Shown here: one piece after another, positions 25,401-32,344 of the stretch
Position numbering within the stretch: position 1 is the stretch's first letter
How the letters are laid out: the number at the start of each line of letters is the position of its first letter
Assembly: GCA_013178415.1 (NCBI GenBank)
Contig: JABLXA010000026.1
Coordinates: forward strand, 1 to 32,344
Source: Bacillota bacterium
GTDB taxonomy: Bacteria > Bacillota > SHA-98 > Ch115
DNA: 32,344 nucleotides
Direction of reading: 5' to 3'
Notes under the pieces: model-generated
Database searches by the model: none
Told to the model about the DNA's origin: nothing
What the model saw: the letters and a program-made list of their open reading frames with translations, nothing else
Made by a program: the position numbers and the translations under genes

Positions 25401-25561
25401 CGCACGCGGCGCTCCAGGACAACTTGTCGGTATTCCCTACGCTCGGCCTGGGGCTCACCTGGCGCAATCTCCGGCCCGGAAAGGATAGCGTAGCCCAGGC
25501 TTTCTAGCCAGGCAAGGGCGGCCTGCTCGACGGTGGATTCAGTAAAACCGGAATTAGTCAT
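22412..25561 (-). CDS. hsdR: Type I restriction enzyme, motor/nuclease subunit HsdR
   Basis: 1049 aa. The N-terminal PD-(D/E)XK nuclease is visible as D146 in [11 protein letters not shown] and ELK at 160-162. The SF2 translocase has Walker A GSGKS (328-332), DEAH (432-435) with [19 protein letters not shown] (motif III region), and later motifs [15 protein letters not shown] and [20 protein letters not shown]. The C-terminal helical part binds the methylase core. The ATG overlaps the DUF1828 stop (ATGA), so translation depends on the upstream gene. An IS630 element two genes upstream separates it from hsdM/hsdS, so expression may be reduced. All catalytic motifs are intact. Confidence 0.96.
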   Translation of the reverse strand: MTNSGFTESTVEQAALAWLESLGYAILSGPEIAPGEPQAERREYRQVVLERRVRQALQQLNPYVPADALEEAFRKLTRLDQPSLVADNHTLHRYLVEGVPVEYQRIDGFIRGDLVRVLDYDNPENNDFLAVNQFTVVEDRYERRPDIVLFVNGLPLAVIELKNAADENATIWSAFNQLQTYKQQIPALFAYNEALVVSDGTQARIGTLTAGREWFLPWRTIEGGELAAETLPQLEVLLKGVFDRRRFLDLIHHFIVFEDTGGGALVKKMAGYHQYHAVNVALAETIRACAPSSPPWLTRDGEGTYFVRGQRDAKPGDQRVGVIWHTQGSGKSLTMAFYAGRVILEPAMKNPTLVVITDRNDLDGQLFRTFSRCHELLRQKPTQAESRAHLRQLLYTASGGVVFTTVQKFFPAEGEDHYPLLSDRHNIVVIADEAHRSQYDFIDGFARYMREALPNASFIGFTGTPIELTDKNTRAVFGDYISVYDIERAVKDGATVPIYYESRLAKLELDEAERPKLDEDFEEVTEGEEVEHKERLKTKWAQLEALVGTEKRIRLIAQDIVDHFERRLEAMDGKAMVVCMSRRICVDLYNAIIRIRPDWHHNDDDKGVLKIVMTGSASDPAEWQQHIRNKSRREELEKRFKDPADPFKVVIVRDMWLTGFDVPCLHTMYLDKPMRGHGLMQAIARVNRVFKDKPGGLVVDYLGLAHELKEALATYTESGGKGQTAIEQEEAVAVMLREYEVCCDIFHGFGWSPWKRGGPQERLSIIPAAQEHVLRQDDGKNRLAKAVTALSRAFALAVPHQKALEIRDDVAFFQAVKAALSKSVIGEQRSPDELDHAIRQIVSRAVASDGVIDIFAAAGLKKPDISILSDEFLAEVRGMPHRNLAIEMLRKLLEGEIKTRGKKNIIQARSFAEMLEQSIKRYQNRAIEAVQVIEELIALAREMREAGRRGEKLGLTEDEVAFYDALEVNDSAVKVLGNATLRTIAQELVRTVRNNLTIDWTMRENVRAQMRVMIKRILRRYGYPPDKQARATELVVEQAEVLCKDWVKS

Positions 25562-26322
25562 GCGACAAGCTCCTCTCTCACATCCTCCCGCCTGCTCCAG
25601 GGAATCGGTCGTACACCATAGCTTCTCAGCGCCTCAAGGATATCGGTTGAGACTGACTGCTCTGAGTCATTAAGAAAGGCGTAAGCCCTTGAATTTGGGG
25701 GGCGAACTTCTTTCGTATCGATCCATGCAAACGCGAAAGCCTGGGCGGTGTCTCGACTCGGGCGATTGATGGCACGGAGAATCCGCTCCGGCTGGCGCCG
25801 CGACTTGGGGATCACGAAATCGAAAAGGTGATCATAGCCGCTTTTGCCTGTAAATTTGACCTTAGGGGTATAACGCACGTCATGGAGGTCGAGCCAGGCC
25901 ACCACATCCTCGTAAAACAGGTTGGCCACCACTGGCGCTGCCAAATAAAACATATCATTAATGGCCAGGATCGCCTGCACGAGATTATGCTTACGCAAGG
26001 CGAAATTCTCAGGTGAGGCGTGTACCTCCAGCGAAGTGTCATGAAGCTGTACCCCAAAACCGTTCAAAGTCATCTTGAGTAATTCCTGGCGCTTCGGACT
26101 CTCGAGTTTGCATCCGCTTTGCTCCAGGTCCGCGATTGTAAAGCCATCGTCGGTCAACAAATAGCCGCTATTTTCCTTCCGTGCATAAATCTGAATATAG
26201 TCGTTATGGCGATCGAGATAAGGCGTCGTAATCTCGACCCATTGACCAACCTGGCGAAGCAAGGTCTTATCCCGTAGCCATGCCAGGTAGTCATCTACAA
26301 GTTTTTGGATCTCCTGAATCAT
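25558..26322 (-). CDS. DUF1828/DUF1829 protein inside the hsd operon
   Basis: 254 aa from the ATG at 26322, which overlaps the stop of the DUF6978-like gene by 4 nt. The N-terminal half fits DUF1828 ([40 protein letters not shown]). The C-terminal half fits DUF1829 ([33 protein letters not shown]). Function is unestablished. The D-x-F-D..K/R arrangement hints at a nuclease-like core, but I cannot confirm it. Four-base overlaps on both sides tie it to hsdR, suggesting an accessory cassette in the restriction operon. Confidence 0.8.
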   Translation of the reverse strand: MIQEIQKLVDDYLAWLRDKTLLRQVGQWVEITTPYLDRHNDYIQIYARKENSGYLLTDDGFTIADLEQSGCKLESPKRQELLKMTLNGFGVQLHDTSLEVHASPENFALRKHNLVQAILAINDMFYLAAPVVANLFYEDVVAWLDLHDVRYTPKVKFTGKSGYDHLFDFVIPKSRRQPERILRAINRPSRDTAQAFAFAWIDTKEVRPPNSRAYAFLNDSEQSVSTDILEALRSYGVRPIPWSRREDVREELVA

Positions 26323-26684
26323 AGGAATAACCCCCGCTCGATATGCGGTGGCTGCGTGACGTTGCAGAACCGCATGAAGTCCCATAACGTAACCCAGATA
26401 TCCGATGTGTTACAGAAATGTTCAACAGGAAGGGGCATAGCCCATTTGTCGCCATAGCCCTCCCGGTACCTGTGAATGTGCGGGCAGGGAATGTCAACAC
26501 CATCCGGATTGCGGTGAGGCGGACCAGCAAGTTCGAGACGAACCAATATCACCACCTGTCGGGCGCGGTTCTGATACTTGATTTTCAATGAGTTGATCTG
26601 TCCTCTGTTAATGTCAAGAAGAAAAACCTCTCGCTTATCCGGCGACTGGAGCGGCATTACTAGTAGTCAGTTCGTAAAATAACA

Positions 26685-26713
26685 TTGCAATATGGTTGAT
26701 AGTGGTGTATAAT
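26685..26713 (+). promoter_or_regulatory. Transposase promoter
   Basis: -35 TTGCAA (26685-26690), 17-nt spacer, -10 TATAAT (26708-26713), 29 nt before the transposase ATG, with GGGGGG as ribosome site. Confidence 0.75.
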
Positions 26714-26742
26714 CTTCTCAAAGGAATTTGGGGGGATTGTGA

Positions 26743-27902
26743 ATGACACCACGAAGAGTAAGGCCAAGAATTCAATGGTCAAATGAGGAACGAATGATGT
26801 TAAGACGGATCGCCAACTCCAGAACAGAGGCCCATTTTAGGGTTACGCGGGCTAAAATACTACTGGACTTCGCGGATGGCAAGTCCGTATCCCAGATGGC
26901 CCGGGAGCTACATCTGAGCAGGCCAACTGTCGAGCGATGTATTGATAAGGCCTTGGATCTTGGCCTACAGGCAGCTCTCGAAGACCTGCCGCGTTCTGGG
27001 CGTCCTCCTCGGATATCTTCTGAAGCTAAAGCGTGGGTGGTGGAATTGGCTTGCCGAAGACCGGTAGACTTCGGGTATCCTCATGAACTTTGGACAGTTA
27101 AGTTACTGGCTGACCACGTGCGCAGGCATGCTGAAGAAGCGGGTTTTCCCAGCCTAGCGCGGGCCGGCAAGAGTGTAATCCACGGTATCCTGTCGGGGCA
27201 CTCACTACGGCCATGGGCAGTGCAGTATTATCTGCAGCGTCGGGATCCGGAATTTGAAGTTAAAAAAGCCCATGTCTTGGCGGTTTACAAGGAGGTGGCC
27301 TTACAACAGGAACGTATCAAGCAAGGACAATCATCTGATAACACCGCCGTAGTCTCAGTTGATGAACGTCCTGGCTGTCAAGTACTAAAGAATACGGCGG
27401 AGGATAGACTACCTGTTTCAGACAAGTATCCGGGGATATCACGGGACCATGAGTATATCAGGTTGGGAACCGTGTCTCTTTTAGCGGGGCTTGACATTCA
27501 GAGTGGTGTAATCCACGGTCTTGTCAGGGAGCGCCACCGGAGCAGAGAATTCATCGAGCTTCTGGAGAAGATTGATGCATACTATCCCCAAGATTGGATC
27601 ATCAAGGTTATTTGCGACAATCACTCTGCTCACATCTCCAAGGAAACCCGGGCCTATCTCAAAGGACACCAGGGACGCTTTGAGTTTGTTTTCACTCCTA
27701 AGCATGCTTCCTGGTTGAACATCATAGAATGCTCTTTAGCAAGATGTCACGCACGGTCCTACGGAGCATCAGAGCAGATTCTGTTGAAGAATTCTGCAGA
27801 CGGATTGAAACCTATTGGGCTCAACTAAATGAAGAACCTGTGGTATTCCGTTGGCATTACGAGGTTGGACAGGTTGATGAAGACCTATCTGCCATAGGAT
27901 AG
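26743..27902 (+). pseudogene. IS630 transposase, frameshifted near the C-terminus
   Basis: The frame from ATG 26743 has an N-terminal HTH (KSVSQMARELHLSRPTVERC) and the DDE catalytic core: VSVDERP, VICDNHSAH and NIIE. After NIIEC the reading frame changes. The expected continuation, LFSKMSRTVLRSIRADSVEE to QVDEDLSAIG, lies in the -1 frame and stops at 27900-27902, while the zero frame ends at 27828 with unrelated residues. The change occurs around 27728-27736. A one-base deletion is the simplest cause; no classical slippery heptamer is visible. All three acidic residues precede the break. Confidence 0.85.
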
Positions 27903-27906
27903 CAGT

Positions 27907-27935
27907 ATGACAATTTATTTGAGGAACGCTATACT
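27907..27935 (+). promoter_or_regulatory. Outward promoter at the IS630 right end (left copy)
   Basis: ATGACA (27907-27912), 17-nt spacer, TATACT (27930-27935). The last T of the -10 is the first base of the TA target duplication. Each hexamer matches the sigma-A consensus at 5 of 6 positions. In this copy it fires rightward, antisense to the DUF6978 5' part and hsdS. Confidence 0.5.
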
Positions 27936-28041
27936 AGCTTTTCACCACATAAGGGAAAATTATAATGCTGTTCATCTGCTCGATGCTTTTCCATGTTGAT
28001 TAAAGCATCGGCTTCCGCCTGCGTAAGGTCTAAATCAGCCA

Positions 28042-29325
28042 TCAGAAACACCTCCCGACAATTCGCTCCGCATCAGGAGTGCGTAGTTCTCCGAAGATCA
28101 GCTTGGGCAGAAGGGAGTCGCGCAGTGCGACGAGGGTGCGGGATTGCTCCATCGCAGACCTCATCCTCTCAAACAAGGGAGTTACTATCCGTCCAAATAC
28201 CTTTAAGACCAACGAATCGACAGCTGGAGCAATAATCTGGTAATCAGCCAGGCTAGTTGAGGGCACCCGCTGCCTACCACTCGAACCAGTCATCCGCTGA
28301 ATCGTAAATGCACGAAAATCACTATTCCGGGCCAGTAGATATGCAAATACCGTTGGGATCGGCTCTCGTGGTCGAAGTACGATATATTCGGTTGATCCCC
28401 AGCCTACCTCGCCGTCTTTCAGGAAATCCACATAGGCGGTCTTGCCATTCTCTAGGCATGGGGTAATTCGGGCAAGCAAAGTATCGCCATTAATGAACTT
28501 CATTCCTGATCCGACCTCACGCCTAATCCAGAAATCAGGAGCGTGCCCCTGGGTGGGCATACCTGCCATGTCAAGATACGGTGCGATAACTCCTCTTGGG
28601 ATATGCCTTGGGGGATTGATATCAATGAGTGCTGGTAGAGGATATATGCACCACCCTTTCGGTACTTCACCAATCTGCGATTCCTCAAATGAATCCGGAA
28701 ACAATTCGGCTATATGCGGCGCCAGTCCAGCGGGCTGCCGGCCAGCGGCCTTAGCGCGCACCGGGTCAAAGTCTATGAACCATGACTTGAAGATCGCTCG
28801 CGCCATCGCCTCCAACACTTGGTTCATCCGCCGATTCAGCTCGATCTTGTCATCCAAGGCCCCAAGGATGCAGGCGATAGCTTGCTGCTCAGCATGGGGA
28901 GGAATCCGACACATGAAGCGTGTAACGAACTCCCACTTGGCCCTTGGCATTCTCGTTCCCTCCGAGCCCCGATTCGCGGCATCAACGAAATCCTGCGAAG
29001 CCATCAAATAGAATAGAAACCTGGCATCGATACCTGGTTTTGGGCGTACTACCCAAATGTCGGTTGAACAAATACCATCAAACGGTGCCATAATCACCTT
29101 TCGGAAGTAAGGCCGAAGCTTACCGAAGAGAATATCGCCCTTGCGAAACCGCAACTTTGCACTCGTCACTTCATCCGAGCTGCCCCATCCATACAGTGAT
29201 AAGGTTCCTTCGCCTATATGCTCTAATCCAACATAGCATGCATTTCTTGCTGCCTCTGGTGAAACTGTATCGCGTACCAACGTCGCACAATCACCAAAAC
29301 TTCTGATCCACCTTTCACCTCCCAT
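28042..29325 (-). CDS. hsdS: Type I restriction-modification specificity subunit HsdS
   Basis: 427 aa from the ATG at 29325, which overlaps the hsdM end by 11 nt; the frame extends further upstream within hsdM. Two target-recognition domains are visible. TRD1 covers about 1-150 ([35 protein letters not shown]). A central coiled repeat follows, [26 protein letters not shown]2 begins near GEVPKGW and includes [20 protein letters not shown]. The spacer segment [20 protein letters not shown] is common in this HsdS class. The target sequence cannot be read from the sequence. Confidence 0.93.
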   Translation of the reverse strand: MGGERWIRSFGDCATLVRDTVSPEAARNACYVGLEHIGEGTLSLYGWGSSDEVTSAKLRFRKGDILFGKLRPYFRKVIMAPFDGICSTDIWVVRPKPGIDARFLFYLMASQDFVDAANRGSEGTRMPRAKWEFVTRFMCRIPPHAEQQAIACILGALDDKIELNRRMNQVLEAMARAIFKSWFIDFDPVRAKAAGRQPAGLAPHIAELFPDSFEESQIGEVPKGWCIYPLPALIDINPPRHIPRGVIAPYLDMAGMPTQGHAPDFWIRREVGSGMKFINGDTLLARITPCLENGKTAYVDFLKDGEVGWGSTEYIVLRPREPIPTVFAYLLARNSDFRAFTIQRMTGSSGRQRVPSTSLADYQIIAPAVDSLVLKVFGRIVTPLFERMRSAMEQSRTLVALRDSLLPKLIFGELRTPDAERIVGRCF

Positions 29326-30904
29326 ACCCGATCTCCCCCAGATTCGCCCAGATCGCCTCATCCAGCCGCGCCGCCTCTTCCATTTGCTTCCGCAACTCCG
29401 CCGTCAGGCGGGCCATCTTCTCCTCAAATGGCTCATCATCCTCTTCAGTTTTAGCTGCGCCCACATAGCGGCCGGGGGTTAGGATATAGTTCTGTTGGCG
29501 GATCTCGTTTATGGTAGCCGACTTACAGAAACCGGGAATATCCTCGTAAGGAGGTAGCTCACGCTCCTCGGCCAGGGGCTGGGGCACACTGGCGCCAGCG
29601 GCGTCGCGCTTAGCGCGCCAGGCATGGTAGGTGCCAGCAATCTTCTGGATGTCCTCATCCGTCAATTCCCGGTGAACGCGGTCGATCATTGTGCCAAGCT
29701 TACGGGCATCGATGAAAAGCACATGGCCACGGCGGTCCCGGAAGCGCCCGTTCCTTTTATCGCGGGCGATGAACCAAAGGCACACCGGAATCTGCGTAGA
29801 GTAGAAGAGCTGACCCGGCAAGGCGACCATACAGTCCACCAGGTCGGCCTCGATAATGTTCTTGCGGATTTCACCCTCACCGGACTGATTGGAGGACATG
29901 GAGCCGTTGGCCAGAACGAAACCAGCCAGACCGGTGGGGGCAAGATGATGAATAAAGTGCTGAACCCAGGCAAAGTTGGCATTAGAGACCGGAGGAATGC
30001 CATACTTCCAACGCTTGTCCTCCTTGAGCAGCTCGCCGTGCCAATCGCTATCGTTGAAGGGCGGATTGGCCAGGACGTAGTCGGCTTTCAGATCAGGGAA
30101 ACGGTCGTTGTGGAAGGAGTCGCCGTGTTCGATCTTCCCGTCAATCCTCCGGATGGCTAAGTTCATTTTAGCTAGCCTCCAGGTAGTGTAATTGGACTCC
30201 TGACCGTAGATGCTAATGTCGCCAATCCTGCCGCCGTGGGCTTCGACGAACTTGTCCGACTGCACGAACATACCCCCGGAGCCGCAACAGGGGTCGTAAA
30301 CCCGGCCCTGATAGGGGGCGAGCATTTCCACCAGCAAGCGGACGACGCAGCGGGGCGTGTAGAACTGACCGCCTTTCTTCCCCTCGGCACTGGCAAACTG
30401 CGAGAGGAAGTACTCATAGACCCGGCCCAGGATATCCTTGGAACGATTCTCCCGGTCGCCCAGGCCGATGTTGCCAATAAGGTCAATGAGCTCGCCAAGG
30501 CGCCGCATGTCTAATCCGGGCTTGGCGTATTCCTTGGGTAGAACTCCCTTGAGCGATGGGTTATCGCGTTCGATGGCCAACATAGCCTCGTCGACAATCT
30601 TGCCTATACCAGTTTGTTTGGCATTGTCCCGCAAACGAGCCCACCGGGCCTCCTGTGGTACCCAGAAGATATTGATAGCGCGGTATTCGTCAGGATCCTC
30701 AGGATCAGCCCCTTCACTACGCTCAACCTCGAGTCTGGCGTGCTGCTCTTCGAAGGCATCCGAGATGTATTTGAGAAATATCAGCCCTAAGACGACGTGC
30801 TTGTATTCGGCAGCATCCATGTTGGAACGAAGCGCATCGGCAGCCTGCCACAACTCCCGCTCGAAACCGAGATTCGCCCCGTTATTGTTTTGCCTTGTCA
30901 CCAC
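29315..30904 (-). CDS. hsdM: Type I restriction-modification methyltransferase subunit HsdM
   Basis: 529 aa. The N-terminal helical domain ([30 protein letters not shown]) precedes the SAM-binding motif DPCCGSGG (204-211) and catalytic NPPF (280-283), marking an N6-adenine methylase. [17 protein letters not shown] is conserved in HsdM. The C-terminal helices ([22 protein letters not shown]) contact HsdS. The start ATG overlaps the stop of a small upstream ORF (ATGGTGA). Length and motifs are normal, so modification is likely functional. Confidence 0.96.
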   Translation of the reverse strand: MVTRQNNNGANLGFERELWQAADALRSNMDAAEYKHVVLGLIFLKYISDAFEEQHARLEVERSEGADPEDPDEYRAINIFWVPQEARWARLRDNAKQTGIGKIVDEAMLAIERDNPSLKGVLPKEYAKPGLDMRRLGELIDLIGNIGLGDRENRSKDILGRVYEYFLSQFASAEGKKGGQFYTPRCVVRLLVEMLAPYQGRVYDPCCGSGGMFVQSDKFVEAHGGRIGDISIYGQESNYTTWRLAKMNLAIRRIDGKIEHGDSFHNDRFPDLKADYVLANPPFNDSDWHGELLKEDKRWKYGIPPVSNANFAWVQHFIHHLAPTGLAGFVLANGSMSSNQSGEGEIRKNIIEADLVDCMVALPGQLFYSTQIPVCLWFIARDKRNGRFRDRRGHVLFIDARKLGTMIDRVHRELTDEDIQKIAGTYHAWRAKRDAAGASVPQPLAEERELPPYEDIPGFCKSATINEIRQQNYILTPGRYVGAAKTEEDDEPFEEKMARLTAELRKQMEEAARLDEAIWANLGEIGYGR

Positions 30905-31176
30905 TTATCTCCTTCCAAATGAAAAATCCATATGTCAGATCCATACCTTATTCCCCTGTGATATAATGACTCCTTTAGCAGAGGGACTTCTAGATCGCGC
31001 CCTCTATCTGTGGCATGCCAGGTTGCCATACCTAGCGCGAGGGAAAGTGTCTCTAGTCCCTTCTCCTCCATGTTTGAAATGGCCCGGCGTCGAATTTCTG
31101 TGAGCTTCTCTTCTGCTTCGATCTCTGCTCTTGAGTTTTCGCTCCCCTGTTGAGAGGTGTCTTTATGCTGCTCCAT
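30898..31176 (-). CDS. Small hypothetical protein coupled to hsdM
   Basis: 92 aa from the ATG at 31176; a TTG at 31191 would add five residues. It is acidic and helical at the start ([20 protein letters not shown]), then [20 protein letters not shown] and [15 protein letters not shown]. The 7-nt overlap with hsdM suggests a genuine operon member. No HTH of the restriction-controller (C protein) type is seen. The family is not recognised. Confidence 0.55.
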   Translation of the reverse strand: MEQHKDTSQQGSENSRAEIEAEEKLTEIRRRAISNMEEKGLETLSLALGMATWHATDRGRDLEVPLLKESLYHRGIRYGSDIWIFHLEGDKW

Positions 31177-31286
31177 CTGCTCCTGAGCCAATCAAGCATC
31201 TTCCCAAGTTTATTGGATTACAGCCAGGAAAGCATTCGACATATGCCAGTATTCTCCTGCAATTATCAGCAGGTCATTCCTGATCC

Positions 31287-31490
31287 TTATATGAGTCCTG
31301 GTAGGATAGTGCTGCACCCAGGGCCATAGCCTCCCTTGAGCGTGGGATGGACCCATGTTCCTTGCGCAACCCTTCTCCAGATGCCGTCACACTGAAGAAA
31401 TTGTGGAAGGTCACCCGCGAGTATTGCCCGATCTGCATACTCAGCATTGACTCGAGCGTTCCGAAATGCACGGCTAAACCTCAGGGTCAC
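31287..31490 (-). CDS. Doubtful 67-aa ORF between the HEPN gene and hsdM
   Basis: A GTG at 31490 overlaps the HEPN-gene stop (GTGA) and opens 67 codons (VTLRFSRAFRNARVNAEYAD and onward). A competing 65-codon frame (31471-31274) overlaps it, and neither has a recognised domain. The overlap pattern matches the rest of this operon, but composition is unconvincing. From 31192 to 31286 I see no feature beyond possible weak promoter-like sequence. Confidence 0.25.
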   Translation of the reverse strand: MTLRFSRAFRNARVNAEYADRAILAGDLPQFLQCDGIWRRVAQGTWVHPTLKGGYGPGCSTILPGLI

Positions 31491-32110
31491 CGAACTTCCA
31501 GCGATGCGGGCAAATCAGCCTTCCCCATCTTCACTAGCGCCAACCGGAGTAGTCTCACCCCCAGGTCGAGTGTTTCGTAGAGCATACCTTCAAAAATGTC
31601 AAAGTGAGCATTATGGACAATATTATCTCTGATAGTCCAGAACTTCCTTATGGGTGGCAAGACTTCTACCGGAACTAGTCTCTTATCAACAAGCAGAACG
31701 GCCAAATCGGGGACAGATACAAGTTGGTTAGCTTCAGGAAGGCCATTGGCGTCTGCCCGTTCCCGCAGAAGGGATTCCAGTTCGCTGGCTAGCAAGACAA
31801 AAGCCCCCCTCGGGTCGGGGTAACGGAAGACACGCTCCTCCGCTAATATCAAACGCTCTCGATCCAGTTCCTTCCCTCTGCTCTTCGATTCAGCCTCCGA
31901 TGTTTGCTTCGCCAGGTCGCTAAACTTGAGTTTCAAGCCCGGGACCTCAAGGTTTTCTATTTGATTGAGCAATCTCTCAATCTGCGGGAGTATTAGAAGT
32001 CCGATGGCAATACAGGTAAGAGTAAGGGAAAGAGCGTCAAATGCTAAATCTGGCAATACCATACGAGCCACTACAAGCGCTATTAAGAATAGAGCAGCGA
32101 TATATCTCAT
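31487..32110 (-). CDS. Membrane-anchored HEPN/DUF4145-like protein
   Basis: 207 aa; GGGGGAG lies 7 nt before the ATG. Two hydrophobic helices (residues 3-20 and 26-43) anchor it. A linker with coiled-coil character (LNQIENLEVPGLKLKFSDLA, then a charged stretch to about 95) leads to a helical domain. In that domain, FWTIRDNIVHNAHFD contains R161-x4-H166, the Rx4-6H signature of HEPN RNases, in a context like DUF4145. Such domains are common beside restriction systems as toxins or effectors. Here the gene leads the hsd operon and sits 27 bp from an IS630 end. Ribonuclease activity is inference. Confidence 0.65.
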   Translation of the reverse strand: MRYIAALFLIALVVARMVLPDLAFDALSLTLTCIAIGLLILPQIERLLNQIENLEVPGLKLKFSDLAKQTSEAESKSRGKELDRERLILAEERVFRYPDPRGAFVLLASELESLLRERADANGLPEANQLVSVPDLAVLLVDKRLVPVEVLPPIRKFWTIRDNIVHNAHFDIFEGMLYETLDLGVRLLRLALVKMGKADLPASLEVR

Positions 32111-32136
32111 TACCTGGCTCCCCCAGTCTCTACCTC

Positions 32137-32344
32137 TAGTATAGCGTTCCTCAAATAAATTGTCATACTGCTATCCTATGGCAGATAGGTCTTCATCAAC
32201 CTGTCCAACCTCGTAATGCCAACGGAATACCACAGGTTCTTCATTTAGTTGAGCCCAATAGGTTTCAATCCGTCTGCAGAATTCTTCAACAGAATCTGCT
32301 CTGATGCTCCGTAGGACCGTGCGTGACATCTTGCTAAAGAGCAC
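32137..32344 (-). mobile_element. Second IS630 copy, inverted, cut by the window edge
   Basis: The sequence from the TA at 32137 rightward is the reverse complement of the right end of the element at 26661-27936, through the last roughly 55 transposase codons (WAQLNEEPVVFRWHYEVGQV). At the very edge it reads GTGCTCTTTAGC where the left copy has ATGCTCTTTAGC, just where the left copy loses frame. The rest of the element lies outside the window. Confidence 0.92.
32138..32166 (-). promoter_or_regulatory. Outward IS630 promoter facing the HEPN gene
   Basis: On the minus strand: ATGACA (32166-32161), 17-nt spacer, TATACT (32143-32138). Transcription would start near 32131, giving a leader of about 20 nt that contains GGGGGAG before the ATG at 32110. 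This is the only promoter candidate that fits in the 27-bp gap. Confidence 0.6.

Larger units (their letters stand above)
26661..27936 (+). mobile_element. IS630-family insertion sequence
   Basis: The element body is about 1272 bp, flanked by TA on both sides (26661-26662 and 27935-27936), as expected for IS630/Tc1 transposition. The left end, TAGTAGTCAGTTCGTAAAAT, matches the inverted right end, TAGTATAGCGTTCCTCAAAT, in an imperfect repeat of about 26 bp. A second copy starts at 32137, inverted, and their shared sequence stops exactly at the same TA, confirming the right boundary. It carries one transposase gene. Confidence 0.9.
26319..28042 (-). pseudogene. DUF6978-like gene interrupted by IS630
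   Basis: The 5' part (28042-27937) encodes [20 protein letters not shown] and on to FPLCGEK. The 3' part (26660-26319) continues [20 protein letters not shown] to ERGLFL. Removing the element and one TA joins AAG-CTA-GTA-ATG in frame, giving a 149-aa protein. [20 protein letters not shown] resembles DUF6978 proteins. Its ATG overlaps the hsdS stop (TGATG) and its end overlaps the DUF1828 start (ATGA). The intact frame implies a recent insertion. The 3' part could still be translated from the ATG at 26657 (112 aa). Confidence 0.8.

Noticed and set aside
1-32344. tRNA, rRNA or riboswitch genes
   Set aside because: No cloverleaf with TTC-x-A arm, rRNA segment or recognisable riboswitch core was noticed on either strand by eye.

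Overview
The window reads as a chromosomal accessory region of a Bacillota-type anaerobe. Gram-positive style Shine-Dalgarno sites (AGGAGG class, with ATG, GTG and TTG starts), consensus sigma-A promoters, an MtaA-like URO-D protein, a membrane-embedded LuxR regulator and a CRISPR repeat ending in ATTGAAA all point that way. A lipoprotein next to an exported protein ending in Phe leaves a diderm lineage possible. The organism assignment is inference. No rRNA or tRNA was seen.

Region 1 (1-10.8 kb) is a type III-B CRISPR-Cas effector operon on the minus strand, cmr1-cmr2(cas10)-cmr3-cmr4-cmr5-cmr6, followed by two tandem WYL-domain regulators. The genes are tightly packed and mostly overlap. 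Cas10 has an intact GGDD cyclase motif but no visible HD nuclease. The window contains no cas6, cas1, cas2, CARF effector or functional array. Solitary, degenerate CRISPR repeats lie on both sides of the operon, and a small high-GC coding remnant overlaps the start of cmr1. Three inverted repeats crowd the extreme left end.

Region 2 (10.8-20 kb) is mixed. It holds a URO-D/MtaA-like gene with a possible 9-codon leader ORF, an orphan Phd-like antitoxin, a frameshifted AbrB/MazE-type antitoxin, a 12-TM MFS protein fused to a LuxR helix-turn-helix, a lipoprotein, an exported protein with a C-terminal Phe, and an Hsp20 chaperone with its own promoter.

Region 3 (20-22.4 kb) is a gene graveyard. 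It contains degenerate direct repeats, a DNA-methylase fragment fused to a PD-(D/E)XK-like piece, the C-terminus of an AlbA/ATPase-type regulator, the C-terminus of a mannose-1-phosphate guanylyltransferase, a 22-bp perfect palindrome, and an array of eight palindromic units with an exact 32-bp period.

Region 4 (22.4-32.3 kb) is a type I restriction-modification operon on the minus strand. Its order is TM-HEPN protein, small ORF(s), hsdM, hsdS, DUF6978-like gene, DUF1828/DUF1829 gene, hsdR, with 4-11 nt overlaps through the hsd part. The DUF6978-like gene is split by an IS630-family element. Removing the element and one TA copy restores a continuous 149-codon frame. A second, inverted copy of the same element enters from the right edge, 27 bp from the HEPN gene. 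The shared IS end carries a near-consensus outward promoter (ATGACA-17-TATACT). The right-hand copy could therefore drive the HEPN/hsd operon, while the left-hand copy cuts hsdR off from hsdM/hsdS and points antisense into hsdS.
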